From: CAYLQA01 sp964385695
Lineage (GTDB): Bacteria > Desulfobacterota > Desulfobulbia > Desulfobulbales > Desulfurivibrionaceae
Direction: 5' to 3'
DNA: 25,565 bases
Assembly: GCA_964385695.1 (NCBI GenBank)
Contig: CAYLQA010000047.1
Span: 1-25,565, forward strand
How positions within the stretch are numbered: the stretch's first letter is position 1; every line of letters starts with the position of its first letter. Shown here piece by piece: positions 7,234 through 16,024 of the stretch. Under the pieces are notes generated by a model. That model was not told where the DNA came from. It ran no database searches and saw only the letters and a list, made by a program, of their open reading frames with translations. The translations under genes and the position numbers were made by a program.

Positions 7234-10200
7234 TTACTTCTTCTTGGGCTCAAGAGCCGCTGCGCGACCAACCAGGAAGTTCCATGCCTTGTCCACATCC
7301 TTTTGGGACATTGCCATGAGCTCGTCTGCATGCTCGGGGTTCATCATCTTGAGAGCGCGGTAGCGGTTCTCGTTGAGAGCATACTCGGCGAAAGGAATCT
7401 TGGCCGGCTTGGAATCGATCTTGAGTGGGTTCTTTCCAGCATCCTCAAGCTCAGGGTTGTAACGGTACAGCGGCCAGTGACCACACTCCACTGCCATTCT
7501 CTGCTGGTGCATACCCTTGGTCATGTTGATGCCGTGGTTGATGCAGTGGGCGTAAGCGATGATCAAGGAAGGACCGTCGTATGCCTCTGCCTCGGCGATG
7601 GCTTTTGCTGTCTGCACCGGGTTGGCACCCATGTTTATCTTTGCTACGTAAACATTGCCATAGGTAGAGAAGATCATGCCGATATCCTTCTTCGGCATCT
7701 TCTTACCACCGGCAGCAAACTGGGCCGTGGCAGCACGCGGGGTTGATTTGGACATCTGGCCACCAGTATTGGAGTAAACCTCGGTGTCCATAATCATGAC
7801 GTTGACGTTCTCGCCGGAGGCCAGGACGTGATCCAGTCCGCCATAACCGATATCGTATGCCCAACCGTCACCACCGAAGATCCAGACAGACTTTTTAACC
7901 AGGTAGTCGGCTACATGGTTCAGACGCTTGGCGATAACAGAGTCGCTGGCAGCAAGCTTGTCTTTCAGAGCGGCAACGCGGTCACGCTGTTTTTCGATCT
8001 CGTCCTGGGTCTTCTGGCTTGCCTTGATCATCTCATTGGCTACTTTCTTGGTGATGATTTTCTCAGCAGCAGCTTTGTCCAGCAGCTCAACTGCCTGAGA
8101 GGCAAGCTTGCCCACGGTGTAGCGCATACCAAGTCCGAATTCTGCATTGTCCTCGAACAGGGAGTTGGCCCAAACGGGACCGCGTCCGTCTTCGCGTTTA
8201 CAGTACGGAGTGGTGGGCAGGTTGCCGCCGTAAATCGAGGAACAACCGGTAGCGTTGGCGATGAGCATACGGTCACCGAACATCTGGGTAACGAGCTTGA
8301 TGTATGGGGTCTCACCACAACCGGCACAAGCGCCAGAGAACTCAAAGAGAGGACGCAGGAGCTGGCTGCCTTTGATGGTGGAAGGATCGATCTCGCTGTT
8401 GGCAATCTCGGGAAGATTCATGAAGTATTTCACGTTAGCAGCTTCCTGCTTGCGAACCTTCTCGTTGTTGTCGATCATCTTCAGGGCTTTCTTCTTGGCC
8501 GGGCAGGTATCGACGCAGAGGGTACAACCACAACAGTCCTCGGTGAATACCTGGACCATGGCCTTACGGCCCTTGAATGCCTTGCCGACAGCGGCAGCAG
8601 TCTTGAGAGACTTGGGAGCCTTCTTCATGTCTGCGCTCTTGGCAATCTTCATGCGGATGGAGGCATGGGGGCAAACCAAGGAGCAACGACCACACTGGAT
8701 ACAGTTCTCTGGAATCCACTCGGGTACGTGAACAGCGATGTTACGCTTCTCGTACTGGGTGGTGGCAGTAGGCCAGGTACCATCATCCGGCATCTGGCTT
8801 ACGGTGATCTGCTCACCTTTGCCCTCGATCATTTTGGCGGTAACATCTTGAACAAACTCAGGCGCCTCAGCCGGTACAACGGGAGGCTTCTCGTGGCCGC
8901 TGACACCCTTAGGTACCTTGACCTCAACGATGTTGTTCACAGCAGCGTCAACCGCGTCGTAGTTCATCTTCACGACCTTGTCGCCTTTCTTGCCGTAGGT
9001 CTTTTTGATAGCATCCTTAATAGCCTTAATGGCCTGCTTTTTGGTCAAGATGCCGGAGATCAGGAAGAAAGCGGTCTGCATGATCATGTTGATGCGGGCT
9101 CCAAGGCCAAGGGCCTCGGCAAGCTTGATGGCATCGATGATGTAGAATTTTCCCTTCTTGTCGATCAGCTGCTGCTGAACAGCAGAGGGAAGCTGCTTCC
9201 AGATCTGACCTTTGCTGAAGGTGGTGGTCAAGAGGAAGGTGCCGCCATCCTCCATATTGGTCAGCATGTCGTACTTGTCAAGAAAGGTAAAGTTATGACA
9301 GGCGATGAAGTTCGCCTTGGTGATCAGGTACGGAGCAACAACCTGGTTCTTACCGAAGCGCAGATGGCTGGTGGTAATGGAACCGGATTTCTTGGAGTCG
9401 TATACAAAGTAACCCTGAGCAGAGTTGTCGGTCTCGGTACCGATGATCTTAATGGTGTTTTTGTTGGCACCGACAGTACCGTCGGAACCCAGGCCATAGA
9501 ACATGGCGCGGACAACGTCATCACCCTCGATGTTGTAGTCCTTATCGTAGTCGAGGCTGGTGAAGGCCACGTCGTCGTTGGGGCCAACGCAGAAGTGGTT
9601 CTTGGGAGCCATGGCAGCCATGTTGTCGAATACGGCCTTAACCATTCCCGGAGTGAACTCGGCGGAACCAAGTCCATAACGGCCGCCCAGGATGGCTGGT
9701 TTGCAGGCAGCGCTGTTGGACTGGGTAGCCTCGTTGATAGCAGCGGTTACATCCAGGTACAGGGGCTCGCCAACAGAACCGGGCTCCTTGGTACGGTCAA
9801 GAACAGTGATGCGCTTAACGGTGGAAGGCAAGGTGTTCACCATGGCCTTAGCGTCAAACGGACGGAAGAGACGGACGATAACCAGTCCGACCTTCTTGCC
9901 CTCGGTGGCAATCATGTGCTCGGCAGTAGCCTTGACGGTCTCGGCACCGGAACCCATCATAACAACAACGTCCTCAGCATCGGGAGAACCGATGTAATCA
10001 AAGAGATTGTACTGGCGGCCAGTGAGGGCTGCAAATTTATCCATGGTCTCCTGGAAGATCGCAGGAGCTGCATCGTAGTACTTGTTCACGGTCTCACGAC
10101 CGGTGAAGTATACGTCGGGGTTCTGGGCGGTACCGCGCATCATCGGGCGGTCCGGGCTTAAGCCGCGCTCGCGGTGAGCGATGACCAGATCCTCGTCAAC

Positions 10201-10782
10201 GATGGCAGCCATATCCTCATCGGTGAGCTGTTCGATCTTCTGGATCTCGTGTGAGGTACGGAAGCCGTCAAAGAAATGCATACTGGGGATGCGGGATTTC
10301 AGGGCGGACTGGGTGGCGATCAGAGCCATGTCCTGACACTCTTGAACGTTCTGCGAGCAAAGCATGGACCAACCGGTCTGGCGGGCAGCCATGACATCGC
10401 CGTGGTCACCGAAAATGGACAGACCCTGGCAGGCAACTGAGCGAGCAGTGATGTGGAAGACCGTGGGGGTCAACTCACCAGCAAGCTTAAACATGTTGGG
10501 GATCATCAGGAACAGGCCCTGAGATGCGGTAAAGGTGGTGCAAAGAGCACCGGTGGTGAGAGAGCCGTGCAGAGAGCCGGCAACACCACCCTCAGATTGC
10601 ATCTGAGTTACAACCGGGACAGAGCCCCAGATGTTCTCTTGCTTGGCGGTCGACTTGGCATCAGCCTCGGCAGCCATGGGCGAAGAGGGGGTAATAGGGT
10701 AGATCGTGATAATCTCACTGGTGGAATAGGCCACGTGAGTACACGCTTGATTACCATCAATGGTGACCATTTTGCGGGACAT
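7234..10782 (-). CDS. nifJ: Pyruvate:ferredoxin (flavodoxin) oxidoreductase, single-chain
   Basis: It oxidises pyruvate with CoA to acetyl-CoA and CO2 and reduces ferredoxin or flavodoxin in the cytoplasm. It is central to anaerobic carbon metabolism and works in reverse in autotrophs. All domains are fused in 1182 residues, as in homodimeric enzymes. In order: the N-terminal pyrimidine-binding domain (TIDGNQACTHVAY; YPITPSSPMAE-like start); the transketolase C-like domain II; the gamma-type domain; a ferredoxin insert with two 4Fe-4S motifs (CIQCGRCSLVCP near 691 and CCGCTLCVDTCP near 746); the CAGCGE cysteine pair near 820; and the TPP-binding motif GDGWAYDIGYGGLDH near 965 with DTEVYSNTGGQ. 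The start ATG follows AAGGAAGGAG. Codon choice seems strongly biased to C/G-ending codons, as in highly expressed genes. It ends at a strong terminator. Confidence 0.97.
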   Translation of the reverse strand: MSRKMVTIDGNQACTHVAYSTSEIITIYPITPSSPMAAEADAKSTAKQENIWGSVPVVTQMQSEGGVAGSLHGSLTTGALCTTFTASQGLFLMIPNMFKLAGELTPTVFHITARSVACQGLSIFGDHGDVMAARQTGWSMLCSQNVQECQDMALIATQSALKSRIPSMHFFDGFRTSHEIQKIEQLTDEDMAAIVDEDLVIAHRERGLSPDRPMMRGTAQNPDVYFTGRETVNKYYDAAPAIFQETMDKFAALTGRQYNLFDYIGSPDAEDVVVMMGSGAETVKATAEHMIATEGKKVGLVIVRLFRPFDAKAMVNTLPSTVKRITVLDRTKEPGSVGEPLYLDVTAAINEATQSNSAACKPAILGGRYGLGSAEFTPGMVKAVFDNMAAMAPKNHFCVGPNDDVAFTSLDYDKDYNIEGDDVVRAMFYGLGSDGTVGANKNTIKIIGTETDNSAQGYFVYDSKKSGSITTSHLRFGKNQVVAPYLITKANFIACHNFTFLDKYDMLTNMEDGGTFLLTTTFSKGQIWKQLPSAVQQQLIDKKGKFYIIDAIKLAEALGLGARINMIMQTAFFLISGILTKKQAIKAIKDAIKKTYGKKGDKVVKMNYDAVDAAVNNIVEVKVPKGVSGHEKPPVVPAEAPEFVQDVTAKMIEGKGEQITVSQMPDDGTWPTATTQYEKRNIAVHVPEWIPENCIQCGRCSLVCPHASIRMKIAKSADMKKAPKSLKTAAAVGKAFKGRKAMVQVFTEDCCGCTLCVDTCPAKKKALKMIDNNEKVRKQEAANVKYFMNLPEIANSEIDPSTIKGSQLLRPLFEFSGACAGCGETPYIKLVTQMFGDRMLIANATGCSSIYGGNLPTTPYCKREDGRGPVWANSLFEDNAEFGLGMRYTVGKLASQAVELLDKAAAEKIITKKVANEMIKASQKTQDEIEKQRDRVAALKDKLAASDSVIAKRLNHVADYLVKKSVWIFGGDGWAYDIGYGGLDHVLASGENVNVMIMDTEVYSNTGGQMSKSTPRAATAQFAAGGKKMPKKDIGMIFSTYGNVYVAKINMGANPVQTAKAIAEAEAYDGPSLIIAYAHCINHGINMTKGMHQQRMAVECGHWPLYRYNPELEDAGKNPLKIDSKPAKIPFAEYALNENRYRALKMMNPEHADELMAMSQKDVDKAWNFLVGRAAALEPKKK

Positions 10783-10897
10783 AGGTCAATCTCCTTCCTT
10801 AAGATTAATTGGGTAATGTCTACTATATATAATGAAACGATTTACCAAATATTACGCATACTGGACCCTGCTTTGAAAATGCAGAGGAGATATGCAA

Positions 10898-10915
10898 AAT
10901 GAACTACTGTTCATT
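10898..10915. promoter_or_regulatory. Operator-like interrupted palindrome upstream of nifJ
   Basis: AATGAAC (10898-10904) is inverted perfectly at GTTCATT (10909-10915) around TACT. It lies about 115 bases before the nifJ start, in the 228-base gap between cysE and nifJ. The form GAAC-N4-GTTC resembles LexA boxes of Gram-positive type, and also dyads of CRP/FNR-family regulators. The regulator is unknown. I could not place a convincing -35/-10 pair nearby, and nothing else was recognised in the gap. Confidence 0.35.
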
Positions 10916-11010
10916 CTTTACGCAGATTCAAGTACTTGCCGCTTAATTTGTAGATAAGCCTGCTCAGTGAACTGGCTAATTTAAACGAAGTTCAACAGAA
11001 TATCCAGTAT

Positions 11011-11997
11011 TTATTTTCCGTTTGAACCTTCAGTGGTCTTCATGATCAACTCTGGGGGATTCAGCATGACTTTGGTATCTCGGGGAACCGATTGGGTCAA
11101 CCAAGTATTACCACCGATAACAGAGCGAGCCCCGATTATGGTTCGCCCTCCGAGAATGGTGGAACCAGCATAGACGGTGACATCATCCTCCAAGGTAGGA
11201 TGCCGTTTGCTTTCGCGGTCCAGGTTGCCTGAATCGTCGCGCTTAAAAGAAAGGGCACCTAAGGTGACACCCTGGTAGAGTTTGACCCGCTCGCCGAGAA
11301 CTGCGGTCTGGCCAATAACAACGCCGGTGCCGTGATCGATGAAAAAGGAGTTGCCGATGCTGGCTCCGGGGTGAATGTCCACTCCGGTGATGGCATGGGC
11401 GTGCTCACTCATGATGCGCGGAATAATAGGAACTTCCAGCCGGTACAGCTCATGGGATATACGGTAAACGGTAATTGCAAAGATGCCGGGATAGCTGAAA
11501 ATGATTTCATCAAAGCTTGCTGCAGCAGGGTCGCCGTCGTAGGCGGCTCGTACGTCGGTGGCCAGCTTGGAACGCAACTCGGGCAAAGTGCGGATAAATT
11601 CATAGGCCTTTTCCTGGCCGGCATCTTCGCAGTGCTGGCAGGTCTGGTCATGCCTGGTGCATTCGTGGCGGATTCCGTTGGTGATTTCAAGGGCCAGTTT
11701 GTCGAACAGGCCGGAAATTTCAAGACCGAGCTTGTATTTTAAATTGATTCGGTCAATGCCTTGATTGCGAAAATAACCTGGGAAGAGAATGTCCCTACAG
11801 GTTCCGACTATCCCGATAACCGCCTGGCGGTCGGGAAGAGGCTCAGCCTCAACATGCTCGAAACAGGCATTATTGTAACAAGTATCCACGACTTTATTGA
11901 CGATTTCCGGCAGCTGCTTTCGGTAGTCAGGCTTCTCGGTTGCCTCTTTGGGGCAAGCATCATTTTTTATGGTGGGCAGCGTTTTTTTCATGCTCAT
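11011..11997 (-). CDS. cysE: Serine O-acetyltransferase (EpsC/CysE type, N-terminally extended)
   Basis: It acetylates L-serine with acetyl-CoA to O-acetylserine, the first step of cysteine synthesis in the cytoplasm. The helical N-terminal domain ends with DVRAAYDGDPAAASFDEIIFSYPG (about 149-171, written in family order). The left-handed beta helix follows, with catalytic-type histidines in DIHPG (209) and DHGTG (222) and hexapeptide repeats to about 305. At 328 residues it is longer than E. coli CysE (273). The extra N-terminal part holds cysteines at 15, 40, 45 and 67 and a C-x6-C-x2-C cluster at 113, 120 and 123, which may bind a metal or sense redox (inference). The first ATG has GGAGG upstream; a second ATG two codons on is possible. 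Divergent from the hydrolase gene. Confidence 0.93.
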   Translation of the reverse strand: MSMKKTLPTIKNDACPKEATEKPDYRKQLPEIVNKVVDTCYNNACFEHVEAEPLPDRQAVIGIVGTCRDILFPGYFRNQGIDRINLKYKLGLEISGLFDKLALEITNGIRHECTRHDQTCQHCEDAGQEKAYEFIRTLPELRSKLATDVRAAYDGDPAAASFDEIIFSYPGIFAITVYRISHELYRLEVPIIPRIMSEHAHAITGVDIHPGASIGNSFFIDHGTGVVIGQTAVLGERVKLYQGVTLGALSFKRDDSGNLDRESKRHPTLEDDVTVYAGSTILGGRTIIGARSVIGGNTWLTQSVPRDTKVMLNPPELIMKTTEGSNGK

Positions 11998-12115
11998 GCA
12001 GACAGCCTCCGGGTGTATGATAAAAACAGAATGAAACTTTTAAAGTAACAATGATTACGGCGAATAACAAGATTGCAGTTGATGGGAGCAAGATGAAAGG
12101 AGGAGGAGCTGCACT

Positions 12116-12877
12116 ATGCGAATAATGGTTTGGCGGAATGGATTTCGTTTTTTGGCCCTGCTAATTACATTTTTCTTTTTGCCTTCAAATGCTATGGCAG
12201 CTGAACAAGATTTGTGGCTGACGGCAGAAGACGGCTTCCGGCTCAGTGCTGTTTATGTATCACCGGAATCAACTAGTTCTGGCAAGGTAGTGGTGCTGCT
12301 GCATATGTTTAAACAGGAGAAGAGCAGCTGGCAGCCCCTCATGGAGATCCTGGAGGAAAAGGGGGTCAGTTCTCTGGCCATCGACATGCGAGGGCATGGC
12401 AGAAGCATCCAGGGGCCCGATGAAAAGGATCACTCCCAACGTGTTGCGGCCCGCGATGCCGCATTGTTTAACAGTATGTATAAGGATGCCGAGGCCGGGG
12501 TGCGGTTCCTGCTGCAAAAGGGATACGACCCTGCCCATATCGGTTTAGTCGGCGCCAGTGTGGGCTGCTCAGTCGCTATCCATACCGTGGTGCGTAACAA
12601 GGTTTCGGTAGGAGCTGTGGTCCTCATGACTCCGGGCAGCAATTATCTTGGCGTGCCGACCCTGGAGCACATCAAAAAATGGTCTCATACCCCACTTTTA
12701 ATCCTTTCCAGCGAAGAGGAAAAGGACAGGGGGGCGGTGCCGATCTATCAAGCTTTGAAAAGTAAGGGGGCTGAGCTGCGCCTGTTTGAGGAAGAGGACA
12801 TCCATGGAACCTATATGTTTGATGAGGTGGAGGATGTAGAGCAACTTATTGTGGATTGGCTCAAAAAAAAATTATGA
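12116..12877 (+). CDS. Exported alpha/beta hydrolase
   Basis: This is a serine hydrolase of the alpha/beta fold with unknown substrate. Residues 1-28 look like a Sec signal peptide: an Arg-rich start, a hydrophobic core (FLALLITFFFLP) and a cleavage-like AMA-A at 26-29. The mature part shows VVVLLHMF (oxyanion strand), AIDMRGHGRS near 88-97, the nucleophile elbow GASVGCS with Ser148, LILSSEEEKD near 195-204 for the acid, and His230 in EDIHGTY. This is the full triad of dienelactone-hydrolase or esterase-like proteins. The start ATG follows AAAGGAGGAGG. It is the only + strand gene between 5706 and the right end and has no operon partner, so the context gives no substrate. Confidence 0.85.
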   Translation: MRIMVWRNGFRFLALLITFFFLPSNAMAAEQDLWLTAEDGFRLSAVYVSPESTSSGKVVVLLHMFKQEKSSWQPLMEILEEKGVSSLAIDMRGHGRSIQGPDEKDHSQRVAARDAALFNSMYKDAEAGVRFLLQKGYDPAHIGLVGASVGCSVAIHTVVRNKVSVGAVVLMTPGSNYLGVPTLEHIKKWSHTPLLILSSEEEKDRGAVPIYQALKSKGAELRLFEEEDIHGTYMFDEVEDVEQLIVDWLKKKL

Positions 12878-12914
12878 AGCACAAATAAAGGAAGTTCTAG
12901 CATGGGACAGTTGT

Positions 12915-13169
12915 TTAAGGAGCCGGGTGTTGCTCTATAAAATGCTGCAATTTGGCGGGGGTGATAAGCAAGTCGGAGAGAGTATCGTCGCCGATTTTGA
13001 GGCTCGGTACCGTGCGGATGCCTGCGGCTCTGGCCCGGCTCAGGTTTTTGGCAATCTCAATGGTTTCTACTTCGATGTGCGGTTGCTGAGCAGTGATTTT
13101 TTTCAGTTGGTGCGCGACATAAAGACAGCGCGGGCAGAGCACGGTCTTGTAAAATTCTATCTTCAACAC
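12915..13169 (-). CDS. Small thioredoxin-fold protein with CPRC motif
   Basis: This 84-residue protein begins with a beta strand, then a CxxC redox motif CPRC at 12-15 and a helix. RTVPSL at 52-57 supplies the conserved cis-proline (Pro55), giving a glutaredoxin/thioredoxin-like fold. It has no signal peptide, so a cytoplasmic thiol-disulfide role is likely; the partner is unknown. The start is GTG, preceded by AGGAAG. It begins 12 bases after the adenylate cyclase stop codon and its ribosome binding site overlaps the end of that gene, so the two are probably translated from one mRNA. It converges with the hydrolase gene, leaving a 37-base gap. Confidence 0.75.
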   Translation of the reverse strand: MLKIEFYKTVLCPRCLYVAHQLKKITAQQPHIEVETIEIAKNLSRARAAGIRTVPSLKIGDDTLSDLLITPAKLQHFIEQHPAP

Positions 13170-13181
13170 GGTGCGGTCTTC

Positions 13182-15158
13182 CTAGCTTTCAATGAGTGAT
13201 TTGATGTAACTCTGCTCATCCTGTAACGGGATGAATATTTCAAGGTTTTTGTTCCAACGACTTACATAATGCTGGGTGAGTAGTACCCGCATGGAGTTTT
13301 TGAGTTGGGTCAGGGTGGAGCATTCTTCCATGAAATATTCGCCATAGCTGTTTGAGGTAACCACCGTGGAATAAAGATTCTTTGCGCCCTTCACCGGATT
13401 TTTTTCCAGATTAACAATGACCAGGGCCTGGGTCACGGCATCGCGTTTGAGCAGGCTTTCCGGTGCGATTTTTGAAAAATGGATGATGGGGAAGATTTTA
13501 AGCAGGGTTTCGGTGAGCTGCTGGATATCCACCAGGTCGATGGGCAGGAAGTTTTTGGTCAGATGCAGCCTGGTGCTGGTGGAGACAATGCCGTTCACCA
13601 TGAGCCAGACAATGAGGCGAATAAGATTATCCTCGCGCTTGATCACCGACTCGACCGAGGTCTTGATAGACTCGTTATCATGCTCACCCTGGAAGGCGTA
13701 ATAATAAAACTTACCCTCGAATTTTGTGATATGGATGGTGATGTCGTTTTGCGTCATCAGATCGCGGGACACACTGCGAATATATTCAATCTTGTTTTGC
13801 TTTTGTTCGTAAAAGGTAAAGAGTTTACGGCCAAGGATCGAGATGTCCCGCTCGGTGATGGTGAGCCCGGTTTCATCGCCAAAACTTTTGAAGATCCAGC
13901 GCAGCCGTTTATATGTCTCAATCAGATATTCATGCACCTTGGAGCCAAAGGCAAGCAACTCCTTATATTTCCAGTAGCGAAACTGGAGAAAGCGGCTGTA
14001 GTTTTCCGGCAACAGGTTGAAATTTTCCATCATCTTCATGGTGGACTTGAGATGGCTTTGTTGGCCGAATTTTGTATCCCGCTGGGACTCGATACCTTCA
14101 AGGGTCTTTAAAAAGAGGCACTCACGGATGAGTGTGGCCCGTTTTCGCTCTGATTTTTCCTGTTGATAAAAATCGACTATTTCACGGGCCAGGAGGATGT
14201 AGGGATCGACGTCGCCCAGCTCAATCGGGGCCTCACGCTCCTTTTTCGGTAGTCGGTCCGGATAGGTGACCAGGCACTTGACCTTGTCGGAGAAAAGCGG
14301 CAGCGTTTTTATCTCTCGCCGCAGAAGAAGCTCAAGGTACGCAAATTTAATAACCGATTTAAAGGGGCTGTCCAGGGCCTTATTCATCTGCCAAAGGCAG
14401 GCCCCGAAGATTTCCGCCTTGGGAATATCGGAGAGGTAGCCCAAGTCGACAAACTCATCCTTGTTGATCTCACCATGCTTGATAAGCTTCTGCACAAAGA
14501 CCCGATATTCGCCCTCGGTAAGGCCGGGGGGAATAAGCCACCACAACAGGTTTTTGCCTGCCACCAGGATATGGGTTCGGAACAACTCGTCCTTTAAGAG
14601 GACCTTAATGGCCGAACCGGCAGACTCCTCATCCGCCTCTGACTCAAAGCTGTTTTCCCGTGTCTGGTCGATATCCATCAAGAAGAAGTGGACTTCTGTG
14701 CCCTTTTTTAAGGCCCACTCCTCAATAGCTTGGCATTTTTGTTCTAGAAGAGAGCGTCCGAGTTTCCCCACCTCTTTTTCTCGAATACTGACCCAGTAAT
14801 CGCAGTCTGAAATCTCGGACTGGGCAATGGTGCCCACACTGCCGATGGTTTTCAACGAATGAATGGCTGGGTTTTCAGTATAAGGAGCTGCGGTGTCGAC
14901 CCTTAAAGCGCTGGAGTTTGGGAAAAAACGGCGAAAAAGGTCGTGGCTTACTGCTTTTTCCGGGTTGAAAAGGTGGATACCATGCGGGCAAGATTTGTGA
15001 TCTACATAGCCGGGCAGGTCAGGGTAGTTGGTGTGCAACAGGTAGGGGATAATTTTAAAAAGCAGGTTGCTCCTGCTTACGTTGAAGATAGTCGCCTTGT
15101 TTATGCGCTCTTCGTTGTATTTAGTATAGCGGGCTATGCGTTGCTTAAATGTCGCCAT
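13182..15158 (-). CDS. cyaA: Class I adenylate cyclase
   Basis: It makes cAMP from ATP. The class I (enterobacterial CyaA) catalytic signature is clear: GSVGTIAQSEISDCDYWV at 106-123, equal to the E. coli GSTxSVGQ...SDLDIWV block with its metal-binding aspartates. KGTEVHFFLMDIDQTREN, SAIKVLLKDELFRTHILVAGKNLLWW and the FGACLWQMNKALDSPFKSVIK region also align with CyaA. At 658 residues it keeps the catalytic half but is shorter than E. coli CyaA (848), so the C-terminal part that mediates glucose/PTS control there is reduced or absent. No membrane segment is seen. The ATG has only a weak A-rich ribosome site. It lies 24 bases after folP and just before the CPRC protein. Confidence 0.88.
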   Translation of the reverse strand: MATFKQRIARYTKYNEERINKATIFNVSRSNLLFKIIPYLLHTNYPDLPGYVDHKSCPHGIHLFNPEKAVSHDLFRRFFPNSSALRVDTAAPYTENPAIHSLKTIGSVGTIAQSEISDCDYWVSIREKEVGKLGRSLLEQKCQAIEEWALKKGTEVHFFLMDIDQTRENSFESEADEESAGSAIKVLLKDELFRTHILVAGKNLLWWLIPPGLTEGEYRVFVQKLIKHGEINKDEFVDLGYLSDIPKAEIFGACLWQMNKALDSPFKSVIKFAYLELLLRREIKTLPLFSDKVKCLVTYPDRLPKKEREAPIELGDVDPYILLAREIVDFYQQEKSERKRATLIRECLFLKTLEGIESQRDTKFGQQSHLKSTMKMMENFNLLPENYSRFLQFRYWKYKELLAFGSKVHEYLIETYKRLRWIFKSFGDETGLTITERDISILGRKLFTFYEQKQNKIEYIRSVSRDLMTQNDITIHITKFEGKFYYYAFQGEHDNESIKTSVESVIKREDNLIRLIVWLMVNGIVSTSTRLHLTKNFLPIDLVDIQQLTETLLKIFPIIHFSKIAPESLLKRDAVTQALVIVNLEKNPVKGAKNLYSTVVTSNSYGEYFMEECSTLTQLKNSMRVLLTQHYVSRWNKNLEIFIPLQDEQSYIKSLIES

Positions 15159-15182
15159 GCAAAATATCTTTTTTTGGGTTCC

Positions 15183-16004
15183 TTACAGTGCTTCTCGAAT
15201 GGCCTCGGCCAGACGGACCGCATGAAGATTACCGGTCACATCATGCACCCTGATTATGTCGGCGCCAGCCATGGCACAGAGTGCGGAGACTGAGGCCGTG
15301 GCAAGATCTCTTTGTTCAACCTCAAGATCAAGAAGTTTTCCCATGAATGATTTTCTGGAATGGCCTATGAGCACCCTGCACCCCAGGGATTTGAAATCCG
15401 CAACATGCTTTAGAATGGAAAGGTTGTGTCCCAGGCTCTTCCCGAAGCCTATTCCGGGATCAACAATAATTTGATCGCGCCTTAAGCCTTGCGAGCTTGC
15501 CCAGGAAATACGTTCCTCCAAAAAATCCTGTATTTCTTTTACCACATCATCGTAGCGAGGTTCCAGTTGCATGTTGCCGGGGGTCCCCTGCATGTGCATG
15601 ATGATCACCGGCACCTTGTAAGTCAGGGCTACGGAAATCATCTCCGGGTCGAAGCGTAATGCGCTGATATCATTAATGATAGTTGCACCGCAGTCCAGTG
15701 CGTGGCGGGCAACTTCGGCCTTGGTCGTATCTATGGAGACAGGGATATTTTTGTCGCAGGCGCGGATCGCCTTGATGGCAGGAAGTACCCGAGCCAACTC
15801 TTCATCTAACTCAACCGGCTCGGCAAAAGGGCGGGTGGATTCTCCACCCACATCAATGATATCTACACCTGCGGCAAGCATGCCCTGAACCTGCTCGCTG
15901 ATGGCAGCGTCGTTAGATAAGCTGCCACCATCGGAAAAGGAGTCAGGTGTGACGTTGAGGATGCCCATAATCTGGGCACGGGCAGGAGAAGCGCTTGCTG
16001 GCAT
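15183..16004 (-). CDS. folP: Dihydropteroate synthase
   Basis: It condenses p-aminobenzoate with dihydropterin pyrophosphate in folate synthesis, in the cytoplasm, and is the sulfonamide target. All TIM-barrel signature loops are present: GILNVTPDSFSDGG at 14-27, VGGESTRP, the NDISAL block, IIMHMQGTP, IIVDPGIGFGKS and the C-terminal LIGHSRKSF. The length of 273 is typical. The longest frame opens with TTG at 16019, but AGGAGG sits inside that extension, six bases before the ATG at 16004, so the ATG is chosen. It starts 20 bases after the ftsH stop, the usual ftsH-folP pairing. Confidence 0.96.
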   Translation of the reverse strand: MPASASPARAQIMGILNVTPDSFSDGGSLSNDAAISEQVQGMLAAGVDIIDVGGESTRPFAEPVELDEELARVLPAIKAIRACDKNIPVSIDTTKAEVARHALDCGATIINDISALRFDPEMISVALTYKVPVIIMHMQGTPGNMQLEPRYDDVVKEIQDFLEERISWASSQGLRRDQIIVDPGIGFGKSLGHNLSILKHVADFKSLGCRVLIGHSRKSFMGKLLDLEVEQRDLATASVSALCAMAGADIIRVHDVTGNLHAVRLAEAIREAL

Positions 16005-16024
16005 GGAATCCTCCTGCAAAAAGA

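Noticed and set aside
7828..10161. A very long open frame (777 codons) on + inside nifJ
   Set aside because: It is antisense to the unmistakable nifJ gene. The long opening is explained by nifJ's strong C/G-ending codon bias. The translation shows no family motifs.
13417..14111. Two plus-strand frames inside the adenylate cyclase gene
   Set aside because: They are antisense to a clear CyaA homologue and have no motifs or ribosome sites.
16004..16019. Longer folP start at TTG 16019
   Set aside because: The extension contains the AGGAGG ribosome site for the ATG at 16004, and dihydropteroate synthases do not need the extra residues.
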